Shown here: piece by piece, positions 1-6,351 of the stretch
How positions within the stretch are numbered: the stretch's first letter is position 1
Layout: the number at the start of each line of letters is the position of its first letter
Assembly (NCBI GenBank): GCA_002320775.1
Contig: DCKY01000153.1
Location: 15,150 to 22,282 of the forward strand
Direction of reading: 5' to 3'
DNA length: 7,133 nucleotides
Origin: Planctomycetes bacterium UBA1662
GTDB taxonomy: Bacteria > Planctomycetota > UBA8108
The notes under the pieces: generated by a model
Seen by the model: only the letters and a program-made list of their open reading frames with translations
Databases searched by the model: none
What the model was told of the DNA's origin: nothing
Translations under genes and position numbers: made by a program

Positions 1-582
1 GAGGGTGATGGTCCGGAGAAGCTCCATGTCGTCTTCCTGGATGCCGGTCGCTCAAAACTCTGGGCCGATCCAACGCAGAGAGAGGCCCTGAACTGCATTC
101 GCTGCGGAGCCTGTCTGAATTTCTGTCCGGTCTACGGAAGCGTGGGCGGACATTCCTATGGCTGGGTTTACCCCGGTCCCATCGGCTCGGTCATCACGCC
201 GAATTACGTTGGAATCGAGAAGGCCAGCCAGCTGCCGCAGGCCTCGAGTCTTTGCGGGCGTTGCGGCGAGGTCTGTCCGATGAAGATTCCGCTACCGGAT
301 ATGTTGCTTGGACTGAGGGCGAAGGCCGTCGAGGCTGGAAGCGCGGGTTTTTCTGAGAAACTGTCCATGCGGGTTTTTTCCATGCTGGCGAGGTCTCCGC
401 GGCTCTGGCGTCTGCTGCTCGCCCTCGGTCGGCCGTTTTACAGACTGGCTGTGCGCGCCGGCCTGGCCTCGGTTCTTGGCGGGCCGGCCCGGCGCTGGAG
501 CCGCAGCCGCAGCCTGCCGCTTCCCGGCAGATCCGGGTTCCGCCGCTGGTGGCGCGAAGACTCTGAAAAAGGGGACGAGTGA
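1..582 (+). CDS. lutB: LutB-type iron-sulfur protein, C-terminal part (5' truncated)
   Basis: The reading frame is open from base 1 to the TGA at 580-582, so 193 residues of a longer protein are visible; full-length LutB is usually about 450-480 residues. The visible part has a ferredoxin-like motif CxxCxxCxxxCP (Cys 32, 35, 38, 42 of the visible part) followed by YGSVGGHSYGWVYPGPIG, then CGRCGEVCP (Cys 85, 88, 92) and KIPLPD. This order is typical of LutB, the 4Fe-4S electron-transfer subunit of the LutABC L-lactate oxidation system described in Bacillus subtilis. The tail (RWW near the end) also fits. The N-terminal LUD domain lies outside the window. The stop overlaps the ATG of the lutC-like gene by one base (TGATG), which fits the family operon order. 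The physiological substrate may be lactate or another hydroxy acid; sequence alone cannot decide. Confidence 0.92.
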   Translation, partial: EGDGPEKLHVVFLDAGRSKLWADPTQREALNCIRCGACLNFCPVYGSVGGHSYGWVYPGPIGSVITPNYVGIEKASQLPQASSLCGRCGEVCPMKIPLPDMLLGLRAKAVEAGSAGFSEKLSMRVFSMLARSPRLWRLLLALGRPFYRLAVRAGLASVLGGPARRWSRSRSLPLPGRSGFRRWWREDSEKGDE

Positions 583-1289
583 TGCCGGGAGATTACAGGG
601 AGAGACTCTTTGGTTTTCTGAGGAGCCGCGCCGTCGGGCAGCCGGGAGAGCTCCTGGTGGAGGATCCCGCGCCGCGTCCTTCAACGGCTCCAGGAGCCGA
701 CGATGATCTTGCGGAGCGTTTTTGTTCGGAGCTGTGCGCTGTTGGTGGAGAGGCTGTGAACCTCGGGGCGGTCGATGATCCCGCCGCCGAGCTTGGGAAT
801 TGGTTGAAAGGGCTCGGCCTGCAGAGCGCCGTCATGGACAGCGACCCGGCCTGGGAGTCGCTCTCGCTGCCGGTCAGGGAGCTTCTCCATTCCGCTGGCC
901 TCGCGGTTGATTCGGTCGGCAGCTCGGTGACTCCGCAGGAGCTCGCAGGTTATGACCTGGGGGTGACGCTGGCCGACGCGGCCATCGCGGAGACAGGTAC
1001 CATCGCGCAATGCGCGCGTCCCTTCCGGCCGCGCTCGATCTCGCTGGTGCCGCGCTGCCACCTCGTCCTTGTCCCGAGCGACAGGCTCCTGGGCGGATTG
1101 GAGGACTTCTTTGAAGGTATCGATGAAGGGGCTTCCTGGGCGACGGGAGATGCGGATTTCGATTCCTATTTCACCTGGATCACCGGGCCCAGCCGTACAG
1201 CGGATATCGAGAAGACCCTGACGATCGGCGTCCATGGTCCGGAAAGAACAGGCGCCTTCGTGCTGGGGGAGGGAGTCTCCGATGGCTGA
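582..1289 (+). CDS. lutC: LutC-family LUD-domain protein
   Basis: This 235-residue protein of the LutC/YkgG family (LUD domain) is about the usual family length. Recognisable motifs are GVTLADAAIAETGT (residues 127-140), RSISLVPRCHLVLVP (151-165), and the C-terminal GPSRTADIE (202-210) and GVHGP (216-220). The family acts in the cytoplasm with LutA and LutB to oxidise L-lactate to pyruvate; LutC's own biochemical role is poorly defined. Residues 21-40 are Pro/Ala/Asp-rich and look like a linker. A GTG at 579 also lies in frame, but the ATG at 582 is better spaced (6 bases) from AGGGGA at 570-575 and overlaps the lutB stop by one base, so I chose it. The 3' end overlaps the sugar kinase gene by 8 bases. 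The gene lies inside a four-gene operon and has no promoter of its own that I can see. Confidence 0.93.
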   Translation: MPGDYRERLFGFLRSRAVGQPGELLVEDPAPRPSTAPGADDDLAERFCSELCAVGGEAVNLGAVDDPAAELGNWLKGLGLQSAVMDSDPAWESLSLPVRELLHSAGLAVDSVGSSVTPQELAGYDLGVTLADAAIAETGTIAQCARPFRPRSISLVPRCHLVLVPSDRLLGGLEDFFEGIDEGASWATGDADFDSYFTWITGPSRTADIEKTLTIGVHGPERTGAFVLGEGVSDG

Positions 1290-2298
1290 GCGAAGTGGAA
1301 TCTGCTGCTCCGGCAATTGGATTGTCGACAGGGTGAAGACGGTTGATGTGTGGCCGCAGGAGGAAACCCTCGCCAATATTCTGGACGAAGAATCCGGTAC
1401 CGGCGGGGCGGCCTGCAATGTCGCCATAGATCTCTCCCGCTTCCAACTGGGACTGGAGCTTTCCGGTCTCGGCCTGGTGGGGCAGGATGCCGATGGCCGG
1501 AGAATCCTGTCCGATTGCGCCGAGGCAGGGATCGACACCCGCTTCCTTCGCGCTGTCGAGGATGTTCCTACAGCCTACACCGATGTCATGACGGTCAGGG
1601 AGTCAGGCCGGAGAACCTTCTTTCACAACCGAGGAGCCAACGCGCTTCTGTCTCCGGAGGATTACCCGCTCGACGAGCTGTCCTGCAGAATCCTGACCCT
1701 CGGCTACCTGCTGCTGCTCGATGGGATGGATGAAGACGATTCCGAATACGGAACCCGGGCGGCCAGGGTGCTGGCCGGCTGCAGGGAGAGGGGGATCCTG
1801 ACCGCCGTCGATGTCGTCAGCGAAGATTCTGATCGTTTCGCCCGCATTGTTACACCCGCCCTTGCGCATGTGGACTACCTGGTCATCAATGAGATCGAGG
1901 CCGCGCGGACGACCGGAACGGAGCTGCGGGGCGGTGAGACCCTGGATCGCGGGGCACTCGAGAGGGCGGCTGAGCTCCTGCTCGAAAACGGTGTGAAACA
2001 GGCTGTGGTGATACACACCCCGGAGGCGGCCTTTGGTCTTACGGTCTCCTCTGAGGCGACCTGGAGGGCCGCCCACGTTCTTCCCGATGGTTTTATCAGG
2101 GGCAGCGCGGGAGCCGGCGATGCCTTTTTCTCCGGCATGGTCGCGGGGGTGTACGAGGGCTGGGGTCTTGGGGAGTCCCTGCGCTTCGCCAACGCCGCGG
2201 CGGCAAGCTGTCTTCGTCATCCTACCTGTTCGGGCGGAGTGGGCGACGCGGCGGAGATCCGTGAGCTTGCTGACAGCCTTCCCCTGCGCGAGGATTGA
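1282..2298 (+). CDS. PfkB-family carbohydrate kinase
   Basis: A 338-residue ribokinase/PfkB-fold kinase that would transfer phosphate from ATP to a sugar or sugar-like alcohol in the cytoplasm. Visible signatures are the N-terminal glycine pair in GTGGAACN (39-46) followed by LSGLGLVGQDADGR, a RTFFHNRGAN stretch (111-120), the NEIE motif (203-206), and the ATP/anion-hole motif GSAGAGDAF (274-282) with catalytic Asp 280. The usual DTxGAGD is here GSAGAGD: the leading Asp-Thr is lost while GAGD is intact, so the enzyme should be active. An in-frame upstream ATG-type start (1234) would add 16 residues, but GGAGG at 1268-1272 sits 9 bases before the ATG at 1282, and that start places the protein where the fold begins. 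It overlaps lutC by 8 bases and stops 4 bases before the glycerate kinase. The substrate cannot be named; neighbours suggest a sugar or sugar-acid pathway. Confidence 0.9.
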   Translation: MAERSGICCSGNWIVDRVKTVDVWPQEETLANILDEESGTGGAACNVAIDLSRFQLGLELSGLGLVGQDADGRRILSDCAEAGIDTRFLRAVEDVPTAYTDVMTVRESGRRTFFHNRGANALLSPEDYPLDELSCRILTLGYLLLLDGMDEDDSEYGTRAARVLAGCRERGILTAVDVVSEDSDRFARIVTPALAHVDYLVINEIEAARTTGTELRGGETLDRGALERAAELLLENGVKQAVVIHTPEAAFGLTVSSEATWRAAHVLPDGFIRGSAGAGDAFFSGMVAGVYEGWGLGESLRFANAAAASCLRHPTCSGGVGDAAEIRELADSLPLRED

Positions 2299-2302
2299 AT
2301 TG

Positions 2303-3634
2303 GTGAGCAAGCCAGGGATCACCGCGGGAATCGAGAAGCTCCGATCCGAGGCCCTGGATATTTTCCAGGCGGGTGTCGCTGAGGCGGATCCCGCCAGGGC
2401 GGTAGAGCGCGCCCTGGATGCCGCCGGCTCGCTGCCCGTGCCGGGTTCCGGAGGAGTCATTCGAGCCGTGGCCTTCGGCAAGGCTGCCTGCTCGATGGGA
2501 CAAGCCCTGGGCGCTGTCCTGGCTGAGGCCGGTCTCGGCTGGAGCGGCCTGGCTGTGGTGAACAGGGAAAACCTTGCGGAGACCGATGGCTTTCGTGTCC
2601 TGGTCGGCGGCCATCCGCTGCCGGATGATGCCGGGGTTGAGGCCGCGCGGGAGGTGGCGGAGTTCATCGCCGAAGCGGGTGAGAACGATCTGACCTTCCT
2701 CCTCGTCTCGGGTGGAGGCTCCGCTATCCTGTCGGCGCCGGCGGAGGGGGTCACCCTCGCCGATAAGCTCGACTGTACCTCGCGGCTGCTTGCCTGCGGG
2801 GCGGACATAGGCGAGATCAACACCGTGCGCAAGCACCTCTCTTTTCTCAAGGGGGGAGGGCTGGCGGCGCGGCTGGGCGGAGGCGAACTGGTGACGTTGA
2901 TCATCTCCGATGTCATAGGAGATGATCTTTCCACGATTGCGAGCGGCCCCGCTGTTGCCGACCCAACGACCTTCTCTGATTCGATCGCAGTGCTGCGTGC
3001 CCGCGGAATCTATGACGAGGTGTCGCCTGGAGTGCGGGAGAGACTTGAGGCGGGCTGTCGGGGGGAGGTTCCCGAGACGCCAAAGCCGGGAGCTCCTGTC
3101 TTCGAGCGGGTCAGCAGCTTTCTCGGGGGCTCCAACAGTCTGAGCCTGGCCGCGGCCTCCCGCCGCGCCCGTGAGCTCGGCTATACTGTGAATATTTTCA
3201 GTGAGGCACTCATTGGCGAGGCCCGTGAGGCTGCCGCCGGCCTTGCCGGCGAGCTTGCCCGCGTCGAGGGGCAGGAGGGAGCCATCGCCATACTGGCCGG
3301 CGGGGAGACCACGGTCACCCTGCGAGGGGCCGGGCGCGGCGGGCGCAACCAGGAGCTGGGCCTGGCCTTCGCGCTGGAGAGCGGTGTCGAGAGCTCCAGC
3401 CGCGTCTGGAGCTTGCTGAGCGGGGGGACCGATGGGATCGATGGACCGACTGATGCGGCCGGAGCCCTGGTTGATTCTCTCACGCTGGAGCGCGGAGGAG
3501 GCTCGCCCCGGGCGGCGCTTGACGACAACGATTCCTATACCTTTCTCGAAGCAGCAGGCGGCCTGCTGAAGACCGGGGCTACCGGGACCAATGTCGCCGA
3601 CCTTCAGGTCCTGTTGCTGGCTCCCCGGGGTTGA
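2303..3634 (+). CDS. gckA: Glycerate 2-kinase, class II (DUF4147 + MOFRL domains)
   Basis: A 443-residue protein, normal length for the GckA/TtuD family, which converts D-glycerate plus ATP to 2-phosphoglycerate and so feeds lower glycolysis. The N-terminal DUF4147 part shows AFGKAA (57-62, candidate active-site Lys 60), GGHPLPDDAG (102-111), LLVSGGGSAILSAP (133-146), INTVRKHLSFLKGGGLA (172-188) and IISDVIGDDLSTIASGP (200-216). The C-terminal MOFRL domain shows GGETTVTL (333-340), GRGGRNQELGLAF (344-356), LSGGTDGIDGPTDAAGA (372-388) and TGATGTNVADL (424-434). All family landmarks are present, so the gene looks intact. The frame is open further upstream inside the kinase gene, but AGGA at 2291-2294 lies 8 bases before GTG 2303, and the protein then begins at the family's usual point; TTG 2300 is an alternative. 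It is the last gene of the lut operon and ends directly against the convergent BtpA gene. Confidence 0.94.
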   Translation: MSKPGITAGIEKLRSEALDIFQAGVAEADPARAVERALDAAGSLPVPGSGGVIRAVAFGKAACSMGQALGAVLAEAGLGWSGLAVVNRENLAETDGFRVLVGGHPLPDDAGVEAAREVAEFIAEAGENDLTFLLVSGGGSAILSAPAEGVTLADKLDCTSRLLACGADIGEINTVRKHLSFLKGGGLAARLGGGELVTLIISDVIGDDLSTIASGPAVADPTTFSDSIAVLRARGIYDEVSPGVRERLEAGCRGEVPETPKPGAPVFERVSSFLGGSNSLSLAAASRRARELGYTVNIFSEALIGEAREAAAGLAGELARVEGQEGAIAILAGGETTVTLRGAGRGGRNQELGLAFALESGVESSSRVWSLLSGGTDGIDGPTDAAGALVDSLTLERGGGSPRAALDDNDSYTFLEAAGGLLKTGATGTNVADLQVLLLAPRG

Positions 3635-4456
3635 TCAGCCGCGCGCGGCGAGGATCCAGGCGCGCGCCTTCTCGGGATCGATCCCCCTGGCGATGTCATC
3701 ATCGATTTTCAGGGAGCTGCCGACGATAGCTCCGTCCGCGGTTTCCAGCAGGGAGGCGATATTTGATTCGGTCGCGCCGCTGCCAATGAAGAGGTGACGG
3801 TCCGGAACAGCCTGCCTGACCTCGGCGAGCTCCTCCGGGGCGACCGGGGCGCCGGTCGCCCTGCCGGTAACGATCAGTCCATCAGCGAGTCCCCTGTAGG
3901 CCGTCTCCCTCGCCAGCTCAGCCAGCTCACGCGCTGTTGCCAGCTGGACGGCGTGCTTGACGTCGACATCAGCGAGGATTCCGAGCTTGCCGCCGAGCTG
4001 GCTTCTCAGGCGCAGAGTCTCTGCGGCCCGGCCCTCGATGATTCCCTGGTCTGTGAGCATCGCCGAGGTGTGGACATTGACCCGGATTCCATCGAGCCCC
4101 GCGCCGGCCGCTATCGAGAGCGCCGCCAGCGGGTCATTTCTCAGCACGTTGACGATGACGATGGCGTCACTGGTTGGAAGCTCGCAGGCGATTCGGGTCA
4201 TCACCGCCGTGGTGACCGGCGGCACCGTTTCGGGGAAGAAGGGGAGGTCGCCGAAGTTTTCGATGACGTAGCCGTCGAAGCCTGCCTCGAGGAGGTTTTC
4301 GGCATCCTCTCGCGCCGCCTCGATGATGGTGCCCAGCCGTCCGCTGTCCTTGCAGCCGGGGCTGCCCGGCAGCGGCTTGAGGTGGACAACTCCCAGGAGA
4401 ATCTTGTTTCGAGGCCTCTCCCTGCTCAGCAGAAGCTCCTGTGTGTCTTCACTCAA
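3635..4456 (-). CDS. BtpA/SgcQ-family TIM-barrel protein
   Basis: A 273-residue member of the BtpA/SgcQ family (PF03437, COG0434). Motifs in order are VVHLKPLPGSP (23-33), ENFGDLPFF (66-74), NVLRNDP (103-109), RVNVHTSAMLTDQG (125-138), ADVDVKHA (162-169), GSGATESN (225-232) and DGAIVGSSLK (241-250), which fit a phosphate-binding TIM barrel. BtpA of Synechocystis is needed for photosystem I accumulation; SgcQ of E. coli sits in a sugar gene cluster, and the family's biochemical activity is unsettled. Nothing here suggests photosynthesis, so a sugar-related enzyme role is more likely. I chose the TTG at 4456 because GGAGAG (4467-4462) precedes it by 5 bases and the conserved core begins about 17 residues later. 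In-frame alternatives are ATG 4483 and TTG 4513, both without a good ribosome site. It overlaps the upstream gene by 8 bases and is probably co-transcribed with it. Confidence 0.9.
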   Translation of the reverse strand: MSEDTQELLLSRERPRNKILLGVVHLKPLPGSPGCKDSGRLGTIIEAAREDAENLLEAGFDGYVIENFGDLPFFPETVPPVTTAVMTRIACELPTSDAIVIVNVLRNDPLAALSIAAGAGLDGIRVNVHTSAMLTDQGIIEGRAAETLRLRSQLGGKLGILADVDVKHAVQLATARELAELARETAYRGLADGLIVTGRATGAPVAPEELAEVRQAVPDRHLFIGSGATESNIASLLETADGAIVGSSLKIDDDIARGIDPEKARAWILAARG

Positions 4457-5486
4457 GGCTGCTCTCCGGTTCGGGCTCCACATCCGGCAGGTCAAAATCG
4501 ATGACTCCGTCAAATTCCGTTCTCTTCGCCGTGGCAGGCTCCCCCTTCAATTCTTCCAGGTCATTGGTTAGCTGGGATGGCGGCAGCTCAGCATCCCGGA
4601 AGATCAACATCGGTGCGGGCTCATCGATAGCCTGGGCGAAGGGCTCCAGGATTTTCCAGAGATCGTCTCCGGTGATAAGCAATTCGTCCGTGACCTTTCG
4701 GGAGCCAAAGAAGCTTCTCTTCTGGCGCACTCTCTCCAGGAGGACCAGGTCTGTGTGCGGGATCACCGCGGGTACATCCGTGCGCCAGACGCAGAGCGAG
4801 AGAACATCGCCGTTGTAGGAGGCCGGTTGAACCTGCAGTACATCGAGCCCATCTTCCCGGTATTTCTCACGAAGCTCAGGGCAGGAGGCTGCGTAGCCGA
4901 AGAAGTTGCGGGAGCGCTCATCGCTCCAGCGAATGAAGTCGAGCTTTCCCTTGAGCTCAAGAAAGACAGACTTCTGGGTTTTCAGCCAGCTGTCGTACAA
5001 CTCCTCAGAGCTGTAGCTGCCCGCCTCGCCTCCTTCGGGCGCCTGGGGATCAATCGAATCGAGCCCGGCGGACCGGGCGATGGACAGCAGGAAGGAGATG
5101 GCTTCCCGAGCAACGCCCGAAGGTTGAAAGAGGGGGATGTTGATGGTCACCGTTGGCATGTCGATGAAGGCATCCTGCTCTTCCTCCTCTTCTGTGCCGG
5201 GGAGGTTTGCCTGCTCAAGGTCGTCCGCATCGGGTAAAACGGAGGTGGCCCCGGCGGCCTCCTCGTCTCCATACCCATCGTGTTCCGCCGCTGGTTCTTT
5301 TTCAAGTAACCCGGGATCGAGCAGGATAAAGAAGCGGACGCTGTTGTCCTGGTTGTGATAGACCATCTGGGTCGGATCCGACCTGTCCTGGATAAGCCAG
5401 GGGGATTCGGTCAGCTTCCTGCCGATGGCTTCGCCATCGAAGGTTTCGGAAGAGGAAGGTACCAGGAAAAGATCAAATGTCTTCAT
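4449..5486 (-). CDS. Acidic protein of unknown function
   Basis: I do not recognise a family for this 345-residue protein. It starts with a beta-strand-like segment (MKTFDLFLVP). A highly acidic, low-complexity linker follows (about residues 61-110, including a run of five Glu at 99-103), then a second folded-looking region (about 111-300) containing VTINIPLFQPSG (113-124), an amphipathic helix (126-140), an aromatic/charged stretch around 164-200, and WRTDVPAVIPHTDLVLLERV (234-253). The tail (306-345) is again acidic. There is no signal peptide or membrane segment, so it is probably cytoplasmic. The frame stays open to an ATG at 5591, but those 35 extra codons are poor in G/C at the third position compared with the rest, lack a ribosome site, and would collide with the divergent phosphoesterase start. 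I therefore chose ATG 5486; ATG 5540 is also possible. It is coupled to the BtpA-family gene by an 8-base overlap. Confidence 0.75.
   Translation of the reverse strand: MKTFDLFLVPSSSETFDGEAIGRKLTESPWLIQDRSDPTQMVYHNQDNSVRFFILLDPGLLEKEPAAEHDGYGDEEAAGATSVLPDADDLEQANLPGTEEEEEQDAFIDMPTVTINIPLFQPSGVAREAISFLLSIARSAGLDSIDPQAPEGGEAGSYSSEELYDSWLKTQKSVFLELKGKLDFIRWSDERSRNFFGYAASCPELREKYREDGLDVLQVQPASYNGDVLSLCVWRTDVPAVIPHTDLVLLERVRQKRSFFGSRKVTDELLITGDDLWKILEPFAQAIDEPAPMLIFRDAELPPSQLTNDLEELKGEPATAKRTEFDGVIDFDLPDVEPEPESSLE
4462..4467 (-). promoter_or_regulatory. Ribosome binding site that decides the BtpA-family start
   Basis: On the minus strand these bases read GGAGAG, five bases ahead of the TTG at 4456-4454. 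The site lies inside the last codons of the upstream acidic-protein gene, so the downstream gene is probably translated by coupling. No comparable purine-rich motif precedes the other in-frame starts at 4483 and 4513. Confidence 0.55.
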
Positions 5487-5589
5487 CTCTACGGGACTCT
5501 GAAACTGGTCATGGGTTGCCTGACCGGATAAGGTACCCATTCTTTCAAAAGCTGTCGCATTCTTTTCATTACCGCGTTGGTATTCCTTC
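5487..5589. promoter_or_regulatory. Divergent intergenic region, AT-richer
   Basis: These 103 bases separate the divergent acidic-protein and phosphoesterase genes. About 48% of them are G or C by my count, clearly lower than the flanking coding DNA, as expected for a promoter region serving both directions. I find no strong -35/-10 pair on either strand; the best plus-strand match (TTCAAA at 5544, CATTAC at 5567) is weak. Neither gene has a clear Shine-Dalgarno motif here. Confidence 0.4.
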
Positions 5590-6324
5590 ATGAAAATCTG
5601 GGCAATCAGTGATCTTCATCTCGGCTTTTCTACCGGAAAATGGATGGACCAGTTCGGAGAACACTGGAAGGGGCATCATGAGAAGGTCGAGACCGCCTGG
5701 AGGGAGCGGATTGAGCCGGACGATCTCGTATTGCTTCCCGGGGATTTCTCCTGGGCTATGAAGGCGGCCGATGTTGCTGTCGAGCTTGATTGGCTCTCAG
5801 TGCTTCCCGGTAAGAAGGTGCTTACCAAGGGCAACCATGACTATTGGTGGCCTGGCTCGCATAAGAAGCTCAACGAGCTGCTTCCGGAGGGAATCTACGC
5901 GATCAAGAAGAGGGCTGTGGTTGTGGACGGCGTTCCGATCATCGGCGTGCGCGGGGGGGACTTCATCCCGTGGTGTCCGCCTGATGAGGAACTTGGAGCG
6001 GAGGCCCTGGAGAAGGCCTTCGCGACACTTCAGAAGGAGCGCCGGGAGCTGCTCCAGTCCATCGAATACCTTGCGGGTATCTACGAGGGAGAGCAGCGGC
6101 CGATCGCGCTCTTTCATTATCCCCCCTACCGGATCGGTTCCAGCGAGAGCGCCTTTACCCGGATCATCGAGTCGGCGGGCTGCAGCCATTGTCTCTTCGG
6201 GCATCTTCATACCAGCCCCGAGTGGGAGAGGGTCTTCAAGGGCGAGGCCAATGGGGTGAGCTACCGGCTGGTGAGTTGCGATTACCTGGATTTCAAGCCG
6301 CTCCTGATCGATGAGCGTGATTGA
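5590..6324 (+). CDS. Calcineurin-like metallophosphoesterase (COG1768 type)
   Basis: A 244-residue cytoplasmic phosphoesterase with the full set of two-metal-site motifs: DLH (Asp 8, His 10), GDFSWA (Asp 52), GNHDYWW (Asn 82, His 83), HYPPY (His 176) and GHLH (His 205, His 207). The GDFSWAMK, LPGKKVLTKGNHDYWW and LFHYPPY wording matches the COG1768 group of predicted phosphohydrolases, whose physiological substrate is not established. The start is fixed by the first metal motif lying only seven residues from the ATG at 5590, although no Shine-Dalgarno motif is visible upstream (the preceding bases read TATTCCTTC), so initiation may be leaderless or weak. The protein is complete. It stands alone on its strand between a divergent and a convergent gene, so context gives no pathway. 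Confidence 0.92.
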   Translation: MKIWAISDLHLGFSTGKWMDQFGEHWKGHHEKVETAWRERIEPDDLVLLPGDFSWAMKAADVAVELDWLSVLPGKKVLTKGNHDYWWPGSHKKLNELLPEGIYAIKKRAVVVDGVPIIGVRGGDFIPWCPPDEELGAEALEKAFATLQKERRELLQSIEYLAGIYEGEQRPIALFHYPPYRIGSSESAFTRIIESAGCSHCLFGHLHTSPEWERVFKGEANGVSYRLVSCDYLDFKPLLIDERD

Positions 6325-6351
6325 GCGGGTCGCTGCTGCCGGTCACCGTGA

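Noticed and set aside
1..141. Treating the left edge as non-coding with a gene start near 142
   Set aside because: The frame is open from base 1 and encodes the first iron-sulfur motif, CxxCxxCxxxCP, so the gene extends beyond the left edge.
681..1538. A 285-codon minus-strand open frame opposite lutC and the start of the sugar kinase
   Set aside because: Its composition looks like a shadow frame, no motif is visible, and it spans two well-supported genes on the other strand.
1603..2934. A 443-codon open frame on the minus strand, antisense to the sugar kinase and glycerate kinase genes
   Set aside because: The translation is Ser/Arg/Pro/Ala-rich with no recognisable motif, and both plus-strand genes opposite it carry full family motifs. 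It is a by-product of high GC content.
3235..3251. GC-rich hairpin with 7-base arms and a 3-base loop (CGCCGGC/GCCGGCG)
   Set aside because: It lies in an Ala/Gly-coding stretch of the glycerate kinase gene, where such GC palindromes arise from codon use, and no T-run follows.
3794..4504. A 236-codon plus-strand open frame opposite the BtpA-family gene
   Set aside because: The minus-strand frame has a complete set of BtpA motifs; the plus-strand translation is Arg/Gly/Asp-rich without domain features.
4755..5237. A 160-codon plus-strand open frame opposite the acidic protein
   Set aside because: No motifs and no upstream ribosome site. The opposing frame has better third-position GC use and couples to its neighbour. 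Some doubt remains because the acidic protein itself has no recognised family.
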